Positions 28,062 to 36,068 of a DNA stretch of 64,000 nucleotides are shown here, one piece after another. The notes under the pieces are model-generated. The model made no database searches, was not told the origin of the DNA, and saw only the letters and a list, made by a program, of their open reading frames with translations. Each line of letters begins with the position of its first letter. The stretch's first letter is position 1. The stretch comes from Andreprevotia lacus DSM 23236 (GTDB lineage Bacteria; Pseudomonadota; Gammaproteobacteria; Burkholderiales; Chitinibacteraceae), in contig NZ_FWXD01000001.1 in the NCBI RefSeq assembly GCF_900176275.1, positions 124,001 to 188,000 of the forward strand. The letters run 5' to 3'. The position numbers and the translations under genes are program-made.

Positions 28062-30044
28062 TCAATCCCCTGCAGCAACAAACCCCGCTGCCCCGTGGCT
28101 GCCATCGCAAAACGGCTTGTTTTGCGAGTGGCCGCAACGGCACAGCCTTGCTTCGGTCAGCCGTTGCACCACGCGGCCGCTGCCGGCGCAGAGTTCCAGA
28201 TTGCCCGATACGGCCAGCGGCCCGTTGCGCTGCGGTGCGATCTGCAGCGGGCCATCGCGGCTTTGCAGCGCATCAAGGCTGATGGTGGCCGGCTCGCCGG
28301 TGGCGACGAAGCCGGCATCGTGATGTGACCCATCGCAAAACGGCTTGTTTTTCGATGCGCCACAACGGCACAACGTAGCGCGGAACCCGGCTGCTGCTCC
28401 GGCGATGACGAGCGGGGCGTGCACGGCGTAGGGGCCGTTTTCCCGCTGGCGCAAGAGATTGACCGGTGGCGCGGCTTCATCCGCTTGCCCATCCTTGCGC
28501 CGGTAGGAGATCGCGCCGGATGGGCAGGCGTGCGCGATTTCAACCAGGGTTGCGGTCGCGGTTTCGTCGGGGTGCAGCCACGGGCCGACCACGTTGGCGA
28601 CGAAGGTTTTCGGCGCGCCGGTCACGCAATGCCGCGCATGGATGCAGCGCTGGGCATCGACGATCAGGGTCAGTTGCTTGCCTTCGACCACCTCGGGTTG
28701 GCCGGGCTGCGGTGGTGCATCGTTGGCAGCCCCGGTGTGCGCGCTGGCCGTTGCGGGCGCAGGGCTGGGCGCTGCTGCCGGCAGGTCGGTGCAGACGGTA
28801 TTGGCATAGCCGAGCAACTGCGCGTGTACGCGTTCCAGCGCGACCACGGCCGTCAGCGTGCGCGGTGTCGGCGCCAATGCCTTGCCCGCTGCTGCCAGGG
28901 TTTGCAGGCGCTGGACAAAAGCGGGCAGGGCACTTTGTGCCGAGGCCGGCGAGGCCACTTGCCGCAATGCGGCAAAGCTCATGCCTGCGTTGCAGTTGTC
29001 CTGCTCGTTGGCCTTGCTGCGCGCCAGTTGCTTGCCAAGCGGATCAAGCGCCTGCATCAGCGTGATGGCGGCATCGATCAGAGCCCGTTTTTCATTGCGG
29101 TCAGTGGCGGCAAAACCGTGCGACAGGCACTGCAGCATCAATTCGTAAATGGCATTGGCCAGGTCCAGCAGTGCTTGTGCCTCGGGCGCCGCCACCCACA
29201 CCCGGCCCTGTGCGTCGGGCGGTTTGCGCATTACCGGGTTGGTCGCTGCCGGGTGGGCCGGGCGGAAATCGGCGTGTTGCGCTTGCAGCGCCTCATATGC
29301 GCTGCGCACGGCGATGAAGCGCTGGTAGTGCCCATCCGGCGACGATGCCTGCGCACCTTCGCCCTGTTCGACAATGGTGGTGATGGCCCGGCAGGCCGAA
29401 GCCAGGTCGGTGATGGCGATCAGCCCCTTGAGCCCGACGATGCCGGCATCGACTTGCAGGGCCGTGTCGCCGCAGAACAGCGCGGCCTCGCCCAGTGAGG
29501 CGCTCAGGGCACGCAGGCCGGCTTCGACCGAACGATAGAGATGGCCCACGGTCAGGTAGTCCTGCGCGGTTGGTGTCAACGTCAGGCCGTGCAAGCCGCG
29601 TGTGTAGCTGGCGCTCTGTGCAAAGCCCTGGCCATCCGGTTCGTCGCAGCCTTCCGGCCGCTCCAGGTGGATGAAGTGCTGCAGGGTATCCGCGTTGAAC
29701 GGGGCCAGCTTTACCTGCAAGGCGGCCGGGTGGTAGCCGGGGGCAATCGGGAAATTCGGCCGGTTGAAATGCGCCACGCCGCCGATGGCCTGCATCAGGT
29801 TGCAGACCAGCGCGAGGTGGGTCATTTCGTCAATGGCCACCGACAGCAGCACGCGCCGCCAGTGCAGCAGCTCGTCGCGCATGCCGGCGTCCGGGTCGTC
29901 GGCCTCGGTTTTCAGGCTCCAGGCGGCGTAGAGGTAGCAGCACATCAGGTTGTGCTCGATCTCGGCGGCCTCGCTCAGCGTATAGAGCAGTTGCTCGCGG
30001 CTGTTGATGACGAGCGCTGGCTCGGGCGTGGCATGTTCGTTCAT
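28062..30044 (-). CDS. Ferritin-like / 4Fe-4S / double CDGSH iron-sulfur fusion protein
   Basis: A 660-residue multidomain redox protein. Residues 10-250 are a ferritin-like domain of the iminophenylpyruvate dimer synthase (VioB/RebD-like) group, with likely metal ligands in EIEHNLMCC (28-36) and AIDEMTHLAL (70-79). After a mainly helical middle region and an Ala/Pro linker comes a divergent mono-cluster ferredoxin domain (CIHARHC at 467-473, C507), then two CDGSH domains with complete ligand sets (C559, C561, C570, H574 and C635, C637, C646, H650). It is the last gene of a four-gene minus-strand operon. I infer a role in electron transfer or an oxidative tailoring step; the substrate is unknown. 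Confidence 0.88.
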   Translation of the reverse strand: MNEHATPEPALVINSREQLLYTLSEAAEIEHNLMCCYLYAAWSLKTEADDPDAGMRDELLHWRRVLLSVAIDEMTHLALVCNLMQAIGGVAHFNRPNFPIAPGYHPAALQVKLAPFNADTLQHFIHLERPEGCDEPDGQGFAQSASYTRGLHGLTLTPTAQDYLTVGHLYRSVEAGLRALSASLGEAALFCGDTALQVDAGIVGLKGLIAITDLASACRAITTIVEQGEGAQASSPDGHYQRFIAVRSAYEALQAQHADFRPAHPAATNPVMRKPPDAQGRVWVAAPEAQALLDLANAIYELMLQCLSHGFAATDRNEKRALIDAAITLMQALDPLGKQLARSKANEQDNCNAGMSFAALRQVASPASAQSALPAFVQRLQTLAAAGKALAPTPRTLTAVVALERVHAQLLGYANTVCTDLPAAAPSPAPATASAHTGAANDAPPQPGQPEVVEGKQLTLIVDAQRCIHARHCVTGAPKTFVANVVGPWLHPDETATATLVEIAHACPSGAISYRRKDGQADEAAPPVNLLRQRENGPYAVHAPLVIAGAAAGFRATLCRCGASKNKPFCDGSHHDAGFVATGEPATISLDALQSRDGPLQIAPQRNGPLAVSGNLELCAGSGRVVQRLTEARLCRCGHSQNKPFCDGSHGAAGFVAAGD

Positions 30045-30046
30045 GC

Positions 30047-30817
30047 TCAGGCCCCCAGTGCTTCGATCACCAGCCTGGCTGTTTCCAGCCCCGAGAAATT
30101 CTGCTGGCCGGTAATCAGGTTGCCATCGCGGATGGCAAAGCTGCGCCACAGCCCGGCCTGGATGTAGTTGGCGCCCAGTTGCTTGAGCGCATCTTCGATC
30201 CGCCAGGGCATCACGTGTTTGTCCTCGGGCAACAGCTTCATGCTCCACACCGCCTGATCGGCAAAGTCTTCCTCGACATTGGCAAAGCCGGTCACGGTCT
30301 TGCCTTTGGCCAGGGGCTGGCCGTTGGAGAGTTGCGCGTACTTCAGCACCGCAACGCCGTGGCAGAGCGCCGCCGCGACTTTGCCGGCTTCATAAAAAGC
30401 AGCAAAGGTGGCCGCCAGTCCGTCATCCGGGCCAAAGCTGAACATGGGCGATTGACCGCCGGCCACCACGATGGCATCGAAATGATCGATGTCGATTTCG
30501 CGCAGCGGACGGGTGTTGTCGACCAGTGCCAGCAAATCCGGGCTGGCGATGAAGCCCAGCGAAATCAGGTCGGTTTTCGAATAGCCGGACGGATCACGCG
30601 GGTCGCTCAGCGCATCGGCCTCGCAGCGCCCGCCCGCAGGCGAAAACAGCGTGACCTCGTAGCCCTGCTCGGTGAACGCGAAGTAGGGGTGGGTGAGTTC
30701 GCTCCACCAGAAGCCGACCGGCCAGCCGGTGGTGGTCGAGACACTCGGATTGGCCAGCACGATGGCGATGCGCTTGGGCTGGCTGGCGCGGACACGGTTC
30801 GGGTTCTTCAGGCTCAT
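30047..30817 (-). CDS. DJ-1/PfpI-family protein
   Basis: A 256-residue member of the class I glutamine amidotransferase-like superfamily, DJ-1/PfpI branch. The nucleophile elbow is AALCHGVA with C152 followed by H153, and E40 in WWSELTHPY is the conserved acidic partner. The size and the N-terminal TGWPVGFWWSELTHPY resemble Hsp31/glyoxalase III-like proteins, which detoxify methylglyoxal or act on aldehyde adducts. It lies between an F420-type reductase (4-base overlap) and the CDGSH fusion (2-base gap), so its product probably works in the same pathway. Confidence 0.9.
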   Translation of the reverse strand: MSLKNPNRVRASQPKRIAIVLANPSVSTTTGWPVGFWWSELTHPYFAFTEQGYEVTLFSPAGGRCEADALSDPRDPSGYSKTDLISLGFIASPDLLALVDNTRPLREIDIDHFDAIVVAGGQSPMFSFGPDDGLAATFAAFYEAGKVAAALCHGVAVLKYAQLSNGQPLAKGKTVTGFANVEEDFADQAVWSMKLLPEDKHVMPWRIEDALKQLGANYIQAGLWRSFAIRDGNLITGQQNFSGLETARLVIEALGA

Positions 30818-31470
30818 TGCGGGGCTTCCGGTTGGGGTGACGGGTGGTGGCGCACGCGTGCGAAGGCAAAATCGCGCGGGTGGCCCAGTTTGGTAGCAAG
30901 GTCTATCCAGAGCATGGCCAGTGGCTCCAGCAGGCGCGCGGCGCGCAGCGGGCCGGCATCGATGGCGTCGAAGCCGAGGTCGGCCACCAGCTGCAGCACC
31001 AGCGGCTTGTGCCGGCTGTCGTCGCCGGCAACGAACATCACCGGCGTGGCGGTGTAGGCACCGGCATCGGCCATGTTCTCGGCGCCGGTCTGGTTCAGCG
31101 TCTTGAACAGACTGGCGCCCGGCGCATGCTGTGCCAGCTGCTCTGCACCCGAGGTATCGAAGCCGAGCGTGAGTTGCAGGCCGTTCTGCCCCATGCCGAG
31201 CGGATTGGTGCAGTCGATCACGATCACGCCGTTCAGGTCGCCGAGTGCGGCAAGGGCCGTGCTGGCCGCAGCCCAGGGAACAGCCAGCACCACAAGCTGC
31301 GCATCACGCAACGCGCTGGCCGGCTGCAGGCGCCCGGCAGGCAGCGCCGGGTATTTGGTGCTGTCCGGCACCGGCACACCAAAGCGCACGTCGTGCCCGG
31401 CACGCAGCCAAGCCAGCCCCAGCGCGGTGCCGACCTTGCCTGCACCGAGTATCAGTATCCGCTGCTTCAT
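30814..31470 (-). CDS. NADP oxidoreductase, coenzyme F420-dependent-like (PF03807 type)
   Basis: A 218-residue protein with an N-terminal Rossmann fold (ILGAGKVGTALG, glycine fingerprint at 9-14), then VVLAVPW and IDCTNPLG, which match the F420-dependent NADP reductase-like proteins. Betaproteobacteria generally lack F420, so an NAD(P)-dependent reductase acting on another substrate is more likely. The stop overlaps the DJ-1 start by ATGA. Confidence 0.88.
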   Translation of the reverse strand: MKQRILILGAGKVGTALGLAWLRAGHDVRFGVPVPDSTKYPALPAGRLQPASALRDAQLVVLAVPWAAASTALAALGDLNGVIVIDCTNPLGMGQNGLQLTLGFDTSGAEQLAQHAPGASLFKTLNQTGAENMADAGAYTATPVMFVAGDDSRHKPLVLQLVADLGFDAIDAGPLRAARLLEPLAMLWIDLATKLGHPRDFAFARVRHHPSPQPEAPQ

Positions 31471-31480
31471 GCTTGCGTCC

Positions 31481-31807
31481 TCAGGCTTGCTGGCCGTGCG
31501 GCTGGCGTGACCAGCTCAGGCCGGTGTCCTCGTAATGCCGCATTTCGACCATTTCCTCGATAAAGGGGCGCACCAGGGCAAAGAAATCGGGGAAATGGGG
31601 CCCTTTGCGGAATTTCTGCAAATGATCCTCGGTGGAAGTCCAGCGGATGCGCAACACGAAGGTGGCAGGCGCTTCCTCGCAGCGGCTGAGATCAAAGCCT
31701 AGGCATTCCGGCGCGGCTTTCAGGCTCTCGCCGGCCTTGCCGTAGGCAAGGATCAAGTCCTCGGCGCTGTGTTTGCTGAGTTCATAGCGAATGTATTCGA
31801 TGGTCAT
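31481..31807 (-). CDS. Antibiotic biosynthesis monooxygenase (ABM) domain protein
   Basis: A 108-residue single-domain protein of the dimeric alpha+beta barrel fold: IEYIRYELSKHSAEDLILAY, GFDLSRCEEAPATFVLRIRWTSTEDHLQKF, FFALVRPFIEEM. Members are small cofactor-free oxygenases or heme-degrading and quinol-oxidising enzymes. It is the promoter-proximal gene of the four-gene operon and faces a LysR regulator across 125 bases. Confidence 0.87.
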   Translation of the reverse strand: MTIEYIRYELSKHSAEDLILAYGKAGESLKAAPECLGFDLSRCEEAPATFVLRIRWTSTEDHLQKFRKGPHFPDFFALVRPFIEEMVEMRHYEDTGLSWSRQPHGQQA

Positions 31808-31893
31808 GACACAGTCCTTGCTGAAGTGAGTGTGGTGAAAACATCACGAGCGCTTTTTCTCTCTACGCTGATGCCGGGCTGAAGCGCATCGTA

Positions 31894-31910
31894 TGCTTGA
31901 ACAAAAAGCA
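31894..31910. promoter_or_regulatory. Candidate LysR binding box
   Basis: The sequence TGCTT-N7-AAGCA is a perfect interrupted inverted repeat with the T-N11-A core typical of LysR-type sites, 23 bases upstream of the lysR-type gene and in the gap shared with the redox operon. A second short palindrome, GTGA-N5-TCAC, is at 31835-31847. Confidence 0.6.
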
Positions 31911-31932
31911 ATAGAACTGATATCTTTTCATT

Positions 31933-32865
31933 ATGGATATCGACAAATCGAATATCAGAAAGCTCGATTTCTCCTTGCTGCTTGTCTTTGACGAGCTGAT
32001 AAGGCACGAGCGCACCACCGTGGTGGCAGACCGGCTGGGGCTGAGCCAGTCAGCAGTGAGCCATGCGCTCTCGCGGCTGCGCGAACTGTTTGGCGACCCC
32101 TTGTTTACCCGCCGCCCCGATGGCCTGACGCCAACGCGGCGGGCGCTGGAGCTGGCGCCCAAGGTGCGCGCGTTGCTGTTCATGACGCAGGACGTGGTCA
32201 GCCCGCCGTCGCTGTTTGACCCAGCAAGCTCGGACCGGCAGTTCCGCCTGGCCGCGAATGACCTTGGCTCCACTATCCTGGGTGAGCCGTTACTGGCGAA
32301 ATTGATGAGCGAGGCGCCATCCACCCGGCTCACCACCCGTTTTGCGGTCGGCATGACGGCGCTGGAAGCACTGCGGCGTGACGAAATCGATCTGGCGATC
32401 GGCCGCTTTGGCAGGGTGGATGAAGAGTTTGTATGTCACCCGCTGTTGCAGGAGCGCTTTGCCGTGGTGGCCCGCCAGCAGCACCCCGGCGTGGGCGAAA
32501 CACTGTCGCTGGATGACTACATCGCGCTGGAGCACGTGCTGGTGTCGTTTTCAGGCGGGCTGACCGGCATGGCCGACGAGGCGCTGGCCAGGCTGGGCCT
32601 CAAGCGCAGGGTGCGCGCCAGCGTGCCGATGTTTCTGACCGCACTGGCTGCTGTGGCAAGCAGCGATCTGGTCGCAACCGTGCCGTATCAGCTTGCCAGA
32701 AAATACGCAGCGCAATTCGGTTTGCGCCTGCTGGCGCCACCGCTGGAAATCGGCAGCTTCCCTGTCTATCTGATGCGGCACGCATCTACCCGCGCCGATC
32801 CGGGCCTGGACTGGCTGGTGCAAAAAATACAGGTAATTGCTGCCGCACTGCCGGGGCAGGAGTGA
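31933..32865 (+). CDS. LysR-type transcriptional regulator
   Basis: A 310-residue regulator with a winged HTH (LDFSLLLVFDELIRHERTTVVADRLGLSQSAVSHALSRLRELFGDPLFTR) and a periplasmic-binding-like effector domain. The N-terminus and FSGGLTGMADEALARLGLKR region resemble the NodD/PcpR-like group that responds to aromatic compounds. It is divergent from the ABM-reductase-DJ-1-CDGSH operon, which is its most likely target. Confidence 0.92.
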   Translation: MDIDKSNIRKLDFSLLLVFDELIRHERTTVVADRLGLSQSAVSHALSRLRELFGDPLFTRRPDGLTPTRRALELAPKVRALLFMTQDVVSPPSLFDPASSDRQFRLAANDLGSTILGEPLLAKLMSEAPSTRLTTRFAVGMTALEALRRDEIDLAIGRFGRVDEEFVCHPLLQERFAVVARQQHPGVGETLSLDDYIALEHVLVSFSGGLTGMADEALARLGLKRRVRASVPMFLTALAAVASSDLVATVPYQLARKYAAQFGLRLLAPPLEIGSFPVYLMRHASTRADPGLDWLVQKIQVIAAALPGQE

Positions 32866-32905
32866 GCAGACGTCGGGCAGGCTTTGCAGGGGGAATAGCG
32901 CTACA

Positions 32906-32945
32906 AAAGCAAAACGGCTTCCATTGCTGGAAGCCGTTTTGCTTT
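32906..32945. terminator. Bidirectional terminator between the LysR gene and tRNA-Leu
   Basis: A perfect 17-bp stem (AAAGCAAAACGGCTTCC and complement) with a 6-base loop; A- and T-rich ends on both sides allow termination in either direction. It ends the LysR gene on the plus strand and the tRNA-Leu transcript on the minus strand. Confidence 0.9.
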
Positions 32946-32948
32946 AAC

Positions 32949-33033
32949 TGGTGCCCGGGGTCGGACTCGAACCGACACGTATTTCTACGGGGGATTTTGA
33001 ATCCCCTGCGTCTACCGATTTCGCCACCCGGGC
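32949..33033 (-). tRNA. tRNA-Leu (anticodon CAA)
   Basis: An 85-base class II tRNA with an encoded CCA. The acceptor GCCCGGG pairs with CCCGGGC, the anticodon loop TTCAAAA sits on a GGGGA/TCCCC stem, the variable arm is CGTA-GAAA-TACG, and the T-loop is GTTCGAGTC. It lies 44 bases downstream of rsmI on the same strand. Confidence 0.96.
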
Positions 33034-33077
33034 GGTAGAGGGCGGATTATGCGGCAGCGGGCGCGGGCTGACAAGTG

Positions 33078-33962
33078 TCAATCCTCGTCATCGTCCTGCC
33101 GGGCGGCCTGCTTGATTGCAAGTGCGCGTTCGTACAGCGCGTTGCGCGGTGCGCCGGTGATGCTGACGGCCAGCGCCACGGCTTGCTTGAGCGGCAGCTC
33201 GGCCACCAGCGGGGCGAGCACGTGGTCGTGCTCGTCGGCATCGGTCTGCTCGGCTGGCGGCGCGGCATCGATCACCAGTACGAACTCGCCGCGTTGCTGG
33301 TTGCTGTCGCTCTGCACGAAGGCGAGCAGCTCGGCCAGGGTGCCACGGCGTATGGTTTCGAAGGTTTTGGTCAGCTCGCGTGCCAGCGCAATCTGCCGGT
33401 CTGCACCCAGCACCTCGTGCAGGTCTTGCAGGCAATCGATGATGCGGTGCGGGGCTTCGTAAATGACGACCAGATAGGGCAGTGCGGCAAAGCTGGTGAT
33501 CGCGTCGCAGCGCTGCTTGTGTTTGGGTGGCAGAAAGCCGTAGAACAAGGCGTGCGCGCAATCGAAGCCACTGGCCGACAGCGCCGTGGTCAGCGCCGAT
33601 GCGCCCGGTAGCGGGACAACGGCGATGCCGGCAGCGTGCGCGGCGGCGGCCAGCTGTGCGCCGGGATCGGAGATACCGGGTGTGCCGGCGTCGGACACCT
33701 GGGCGATGATCTCGCCAGCCTGCAGCCGGGCCACCAGCTTGTCGGCCATGCTGCGCTCGTTATGCTCGCGCAGGCTGACCATAGGCTTGCTGATGCCAAA
33801 ATATTTGAGCAGCTGGCCGGTGACCCGCGTATCCTCTGCGGCGATGACGTCGGCGGCGGCGAGTACATCCAGCGCGCGCGGTGTCATATCCCTGAGGTTA
33901 CCGATAGGGGTAGCCACTACATATAATGTGGACTTGGCCGGGAGATAAGGGTCGGTATGCAT
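33078..33962 (-). CDS. rsmI: 16S rRNA (cytidine-1402 2'-O)-methyltransferase RsmI
   Basis: A 294-residue SAM-dependent methyltransferase of the tetrapyrrole-methylase fold. Family marks are LYVVATPIGNLRDMTPRAL, AAEDTRVTGQLLKYFGI, VSDAGTPGISDPG, PLPGASALTTALSASG and RELTKTFETIRRG. It modifies C1402 in the ribosomal decoding site. The start codon overlaps that of lpoA on the opposite strand, sharing the palindrome ATGCAT, which is unusual even for this conserved divergent pair. No downstream start fits the family. Confidence 0.96.
   Translation of the reverse strand: MHTDPYLPAKSTLYVVATPIGNLRDMTPRALDVLAAADVIAAEDTRVTGQLLKYFGISKPMVSLREHNERSMADKLVARLQAGEIIAQVSDAGTPGISDPGAQLAAAAHAAGIAVVPLPGASALTTALSASGFDCAHALFYGFLPPKHKQRCDAITSFAALPYLVVIYEAPHRIIDCLQDLHEVLGADRQIALARELTKTFETIRRGTLAELLAFVQSDSNQQRGEFVLVIDAAPPAEQTDADEHDHVLAPLVAELPLKQAVALAVSITGAPRNALYERALAIKQAARQDDDED
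33922..33927 (+). promoter_or_regulatory. Candidate -10 element of the lpoA operon
   Basis: A perfect TATAAT lies 29 bases before the lpoA ATG, inside the beginning of rsmI. No good -35 hexamer is seen at 16-18 bases, so strength is uncertain. Confidence 0.5.
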
Positions 33963-35087
33963 AATCGGATTCCACGGGGCTGGCGGGCGCTACTATACGT
34001 GGCGCTGCTGGGCTTCGTCAGCTTGTGTAGCAATATGGCCACTGCGGCAGAACATGCCGAAGCCGATGCGTCGGCGACGGCGGCAGTCCCTGCCGATGCC
34101 GGCCAGCGCTTTATCGCGGTGCTGCTGCCGCTGAACAGCAAGGCATTCAAGCCGGCAGTCTCCCAGCTCAAGGCCGGGGTACTGGCAGCAGAGAAAGCCT
34201 ACGGCGACGGCAACCAGCCGCCGGTGCGCATGTTCGACAGCGGCGAAAAGGACGAAGACGTCCTTAAACAATACAACAAGGCGGTGAACGAGGGGGCGGC
34301 GGCCGTCATCGGCCCGCTCACGCGCAGCGCGGTCAATTACCTGGCCGACAATGCATCCTTCCCGGTGCCGGTGGTGGCGCTCAACAGCTTTGACGAGCAG
34401 ACGCTGCGCCGGCCAAACCTGTACAGCTTCAGCCTGTCGGTGGAGCAAGAGGCCGCTGCGCTGGCGCACCGCCTGAGCCGCGAGGGCGTGACCAAGCCGG
34501 CCGTGCTGGTCGCTACCGGCACGCTCAATGCCCGCATGGAAGGCGGTTTTGCCGCCGCCTGGCAGGACGACGCCGGCAGCGCGCCGCTGTTGATCGAGGT
34601 GGGCGACAGCGTGGCCAGCTATGCCGCAGTCAAGGCCAAGCTGGCCGAGCAGGGTGTGGACGCGATCTTCCTGGCTGCCAATGGCCGGCAGGCACGCAAG
34701 CTGCGGCCCTATCTGGGTACTGATTGGCCCATCTATGCCTCGTCACAAATCAATTCGGGCAATCTGGCCAGCACGGCGCTGGTTGACCTGACCGGCATCC
34801 GCTATCTGGAAATGCCCTGGCTGGCCAATGCAGACGACCCGCTGTATGCGGTGTTCGTGCGCACGCGCACCAATTCGGCCGATCTGGAGCGCTTGTTCGC
34901 GCTGGGTGTCGATGCCTGGCGCGTCGCGGTTGCGCTGGCCGAACCGGATGGCCACGTGGCCGTTGATGGCCTGAGCGGCGTGTTGACCGTGGGCAGTGGT
35001 GGCGTAATCCAGCGCGACATGGATTTCAAGACGCTGACCTTGCCTGGCAAGACCAGCGACCCGAGCGCTGACCCCGGCACGCATTGA
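33957..35087 (+). CDS. lpoA: Penicillin-binding protein activator, LpoA C-terminal domain type (LppC/YraM)
   Basis: A 376-residue periplasmic protein with the two-lobed binding-protein fold of the LpoA C-terminal domain: FIAVLLPLNSKAFKPAVSQLKAGVLAAEKAY, AAAVIGPLTRSAVNYLA, and GVDAIFLAANGRQARKLRPYL. It lacks the N-terminal TPR-like region of enteric LpoA, which is about 300 residues longer, and its signal peptide (LLGFVSLCSNMATA) has no proper lipobox, so it may be soluble rather than lipid-anchored. By analogy it would stimulate a class A penicillin-binding protein. First gene of the lpoA-yraN-diaA-dolP cluster. Confidence 0.9.
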   Translation: MHNRIPRGWRALLYVALLGFVSLCSNMATAAEHAEADASATAAVPADAGQRFIAVLLPLNSKAFKPAVSQLKAGVLAAEKAYGDGNQPPVRMFDSGEKDEDVLKQYNKAVNEGAAAVIGPLTRSAVNYLADNASFPVPVVALNSFDEQTLRRPNLYSFSLSVEQEAAALAHRLSREGVTKPAVLVATGTLNARMEGGFAAAWQDDAGSAPLLIEVGDSVASYAAVKAKLAEQGVDAIFLAANGRQARKLRPYLGTDWPIYASSQINSGNLASTALVDLTGIRYLEMPWLANADDPLYAVFVRTRTNSADLERLFALGVDAWRVAVALAEPDGHVAVDGLSGVLTVGSGGVIQRDMDFKTLTLPGKTSDPSADPGTH

Positions 35088-35416
35088 TGCGCGGCCAGGG
35101 CGGCGAAGACCGTGCGGCGGAATTCCTGCGTGCACAGGGTCTCAAAGTGCTGCTGCGCAACTGGCGTTGCAAGGCCGGCGAGCTGGACCTGATCTGCCAG
35201 GACGGCAAAACCCTCGTCTTCGTCGAGGTCCGCCAGCGCAGCAGCGGTACTTTTGGCGGCGCAGCCGCCAGTATCACGGCGGCGAAACGCGCTAAACTCT
35301 GGGCCGCCGCACAAATCTATCTGCAAGGTGTGCGGCCCACCCCGCCATGCCGCTTCGATGCCGTGTGCATTGAGGGCGAGCGCATCGACTGGTGGAAAAA
35401 CTGCATTGAGGGATAA
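35087..35416 (+). CDS. yraN: UPF0102 / YraN nuclease-fold protein
   Basis: A 109-residue protein with the YraN pattern: GEDRAAEFLRAQGLKVLLRNWRCKAGELDLICQDG and LVFVEVRQRSSGTFGGAAASI, i.e. the GELDLI-VFVEVR core of the restriction endonuclease-like fold. The ATG overlaps the lpoA stop as TGATG. Biochemical function is not established; the conserved neighbourhood (lpoA, diaA, dolP) is the best clue. Confidence 0.93.
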   Translation: MRGQGGEDRAAEFLRAQGLKVLLRNWRCKAGELDLICQDGKTLVFVEVRQRSSGTFGGAAASITAAKRAKLWAAAQIYLQGVRPTPPCRFDAVCIEGERIDWWKNCIEG

Positions 35417-35477
35417 GGACGGCTTGCGCGCGCAGGCCGTCACGACGGCCGCGATCACGCCGGCCAGGGATGTTGAT

Positions 35478-36068
35478 ATGGAATTGAAACAACGCGTGCG
35501 TCAGCACTTTGAAGACAGCATCGCCGCCAAGCAGGCGTCCATGGATGTGCTGGCGCCGGCGATTGCCGCTGCGGCGGACAAACTGGTGCAGGTGCTGATT
35601 ACCGACGGCAAGATCCTGTCGTGTGGCAACGGCGGTTCGGCTGCCGACGCGCAGCACTTTGCTGCCGAGATGGTCGGCCGCTTCGAGCGCGAACGCCCCG
35701 GTCTGGCTGCAATCGCACTCAGCACCGATACCTCGGCCATTACCGCCATTGCCAACGATTACGACTACGACATGGTGTTCTCCAAGCAGGTGAGCGCCAT
35801 TGGCCGGGCCGGCGACGTGCTGCTGGCGATTTCCACCTCGGGCAACTCGCCCAATGTGGTGTCGGCCATTCATGCCGCGCACGAGCGGCAGATGTCGGTG
35901 ATTGCGCTTACCGGCAAGGATGGCGGGCAGATTGGCGAGATTCTCGCTGGCGACGACATCCATCTGTGCGTGCCGTCGCAGCGCACCGCGCGCATCCAGG
36001 AAGTACACATTACCGCCATCCACGCGCTGTGCGATGCGGTCGATTATCTGTTGTTGGGGGGCGAATGA
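35478..36068 (+). CDS. diaA: SIS-domain protein, DiaA / phosphoheptose isomerase-like
   Basis: A 196-residue SIS-domain protein, the same length as E. coli DiaA. Key parts are ILSCGNGGSAADAQHFAAEMVGRFERERPGL, DYDMVFSKQVSAIGRAGDVLLAIS-TSGNSPN and HITAIHALCDAVDYLL. The active-site-like residues of GmhA are largely present, so the gene could encode either a sedoheptulose-7-phosphate isomerase or the DnaA-binding DiaA; its place between yraN and dolP favours DiaA. The ATG has AGGGA 8 bases upstream. Confidence 0.88.
   Translation: MELKQRVRQHFEDSIAAKQASMDVLAPAIAAAADKLVQVLITDGKILSCGNGGSAADAQHFAAEMVGRFERERPGLAAIALSTDTSAITAIANDYDYDMVFSKQVSAIGRAGDVLLAISTSGNSPNVVSAIHAAHERQMSVIALTGKDGGQIGEILAGDDIHLCVPSQRTARIQEVHITAIHALCDAVDYLLLGGE

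Noticed and set aside
25210-28143. Long open frame (977 codons) on the minus strand opposite the modular chitinase
   Set aside because: It mirrors the codon bias of the GH18 gene, has no domain or signal sequence, is rich in His/Arg/Gly/Val, and lacks a ribosome site.
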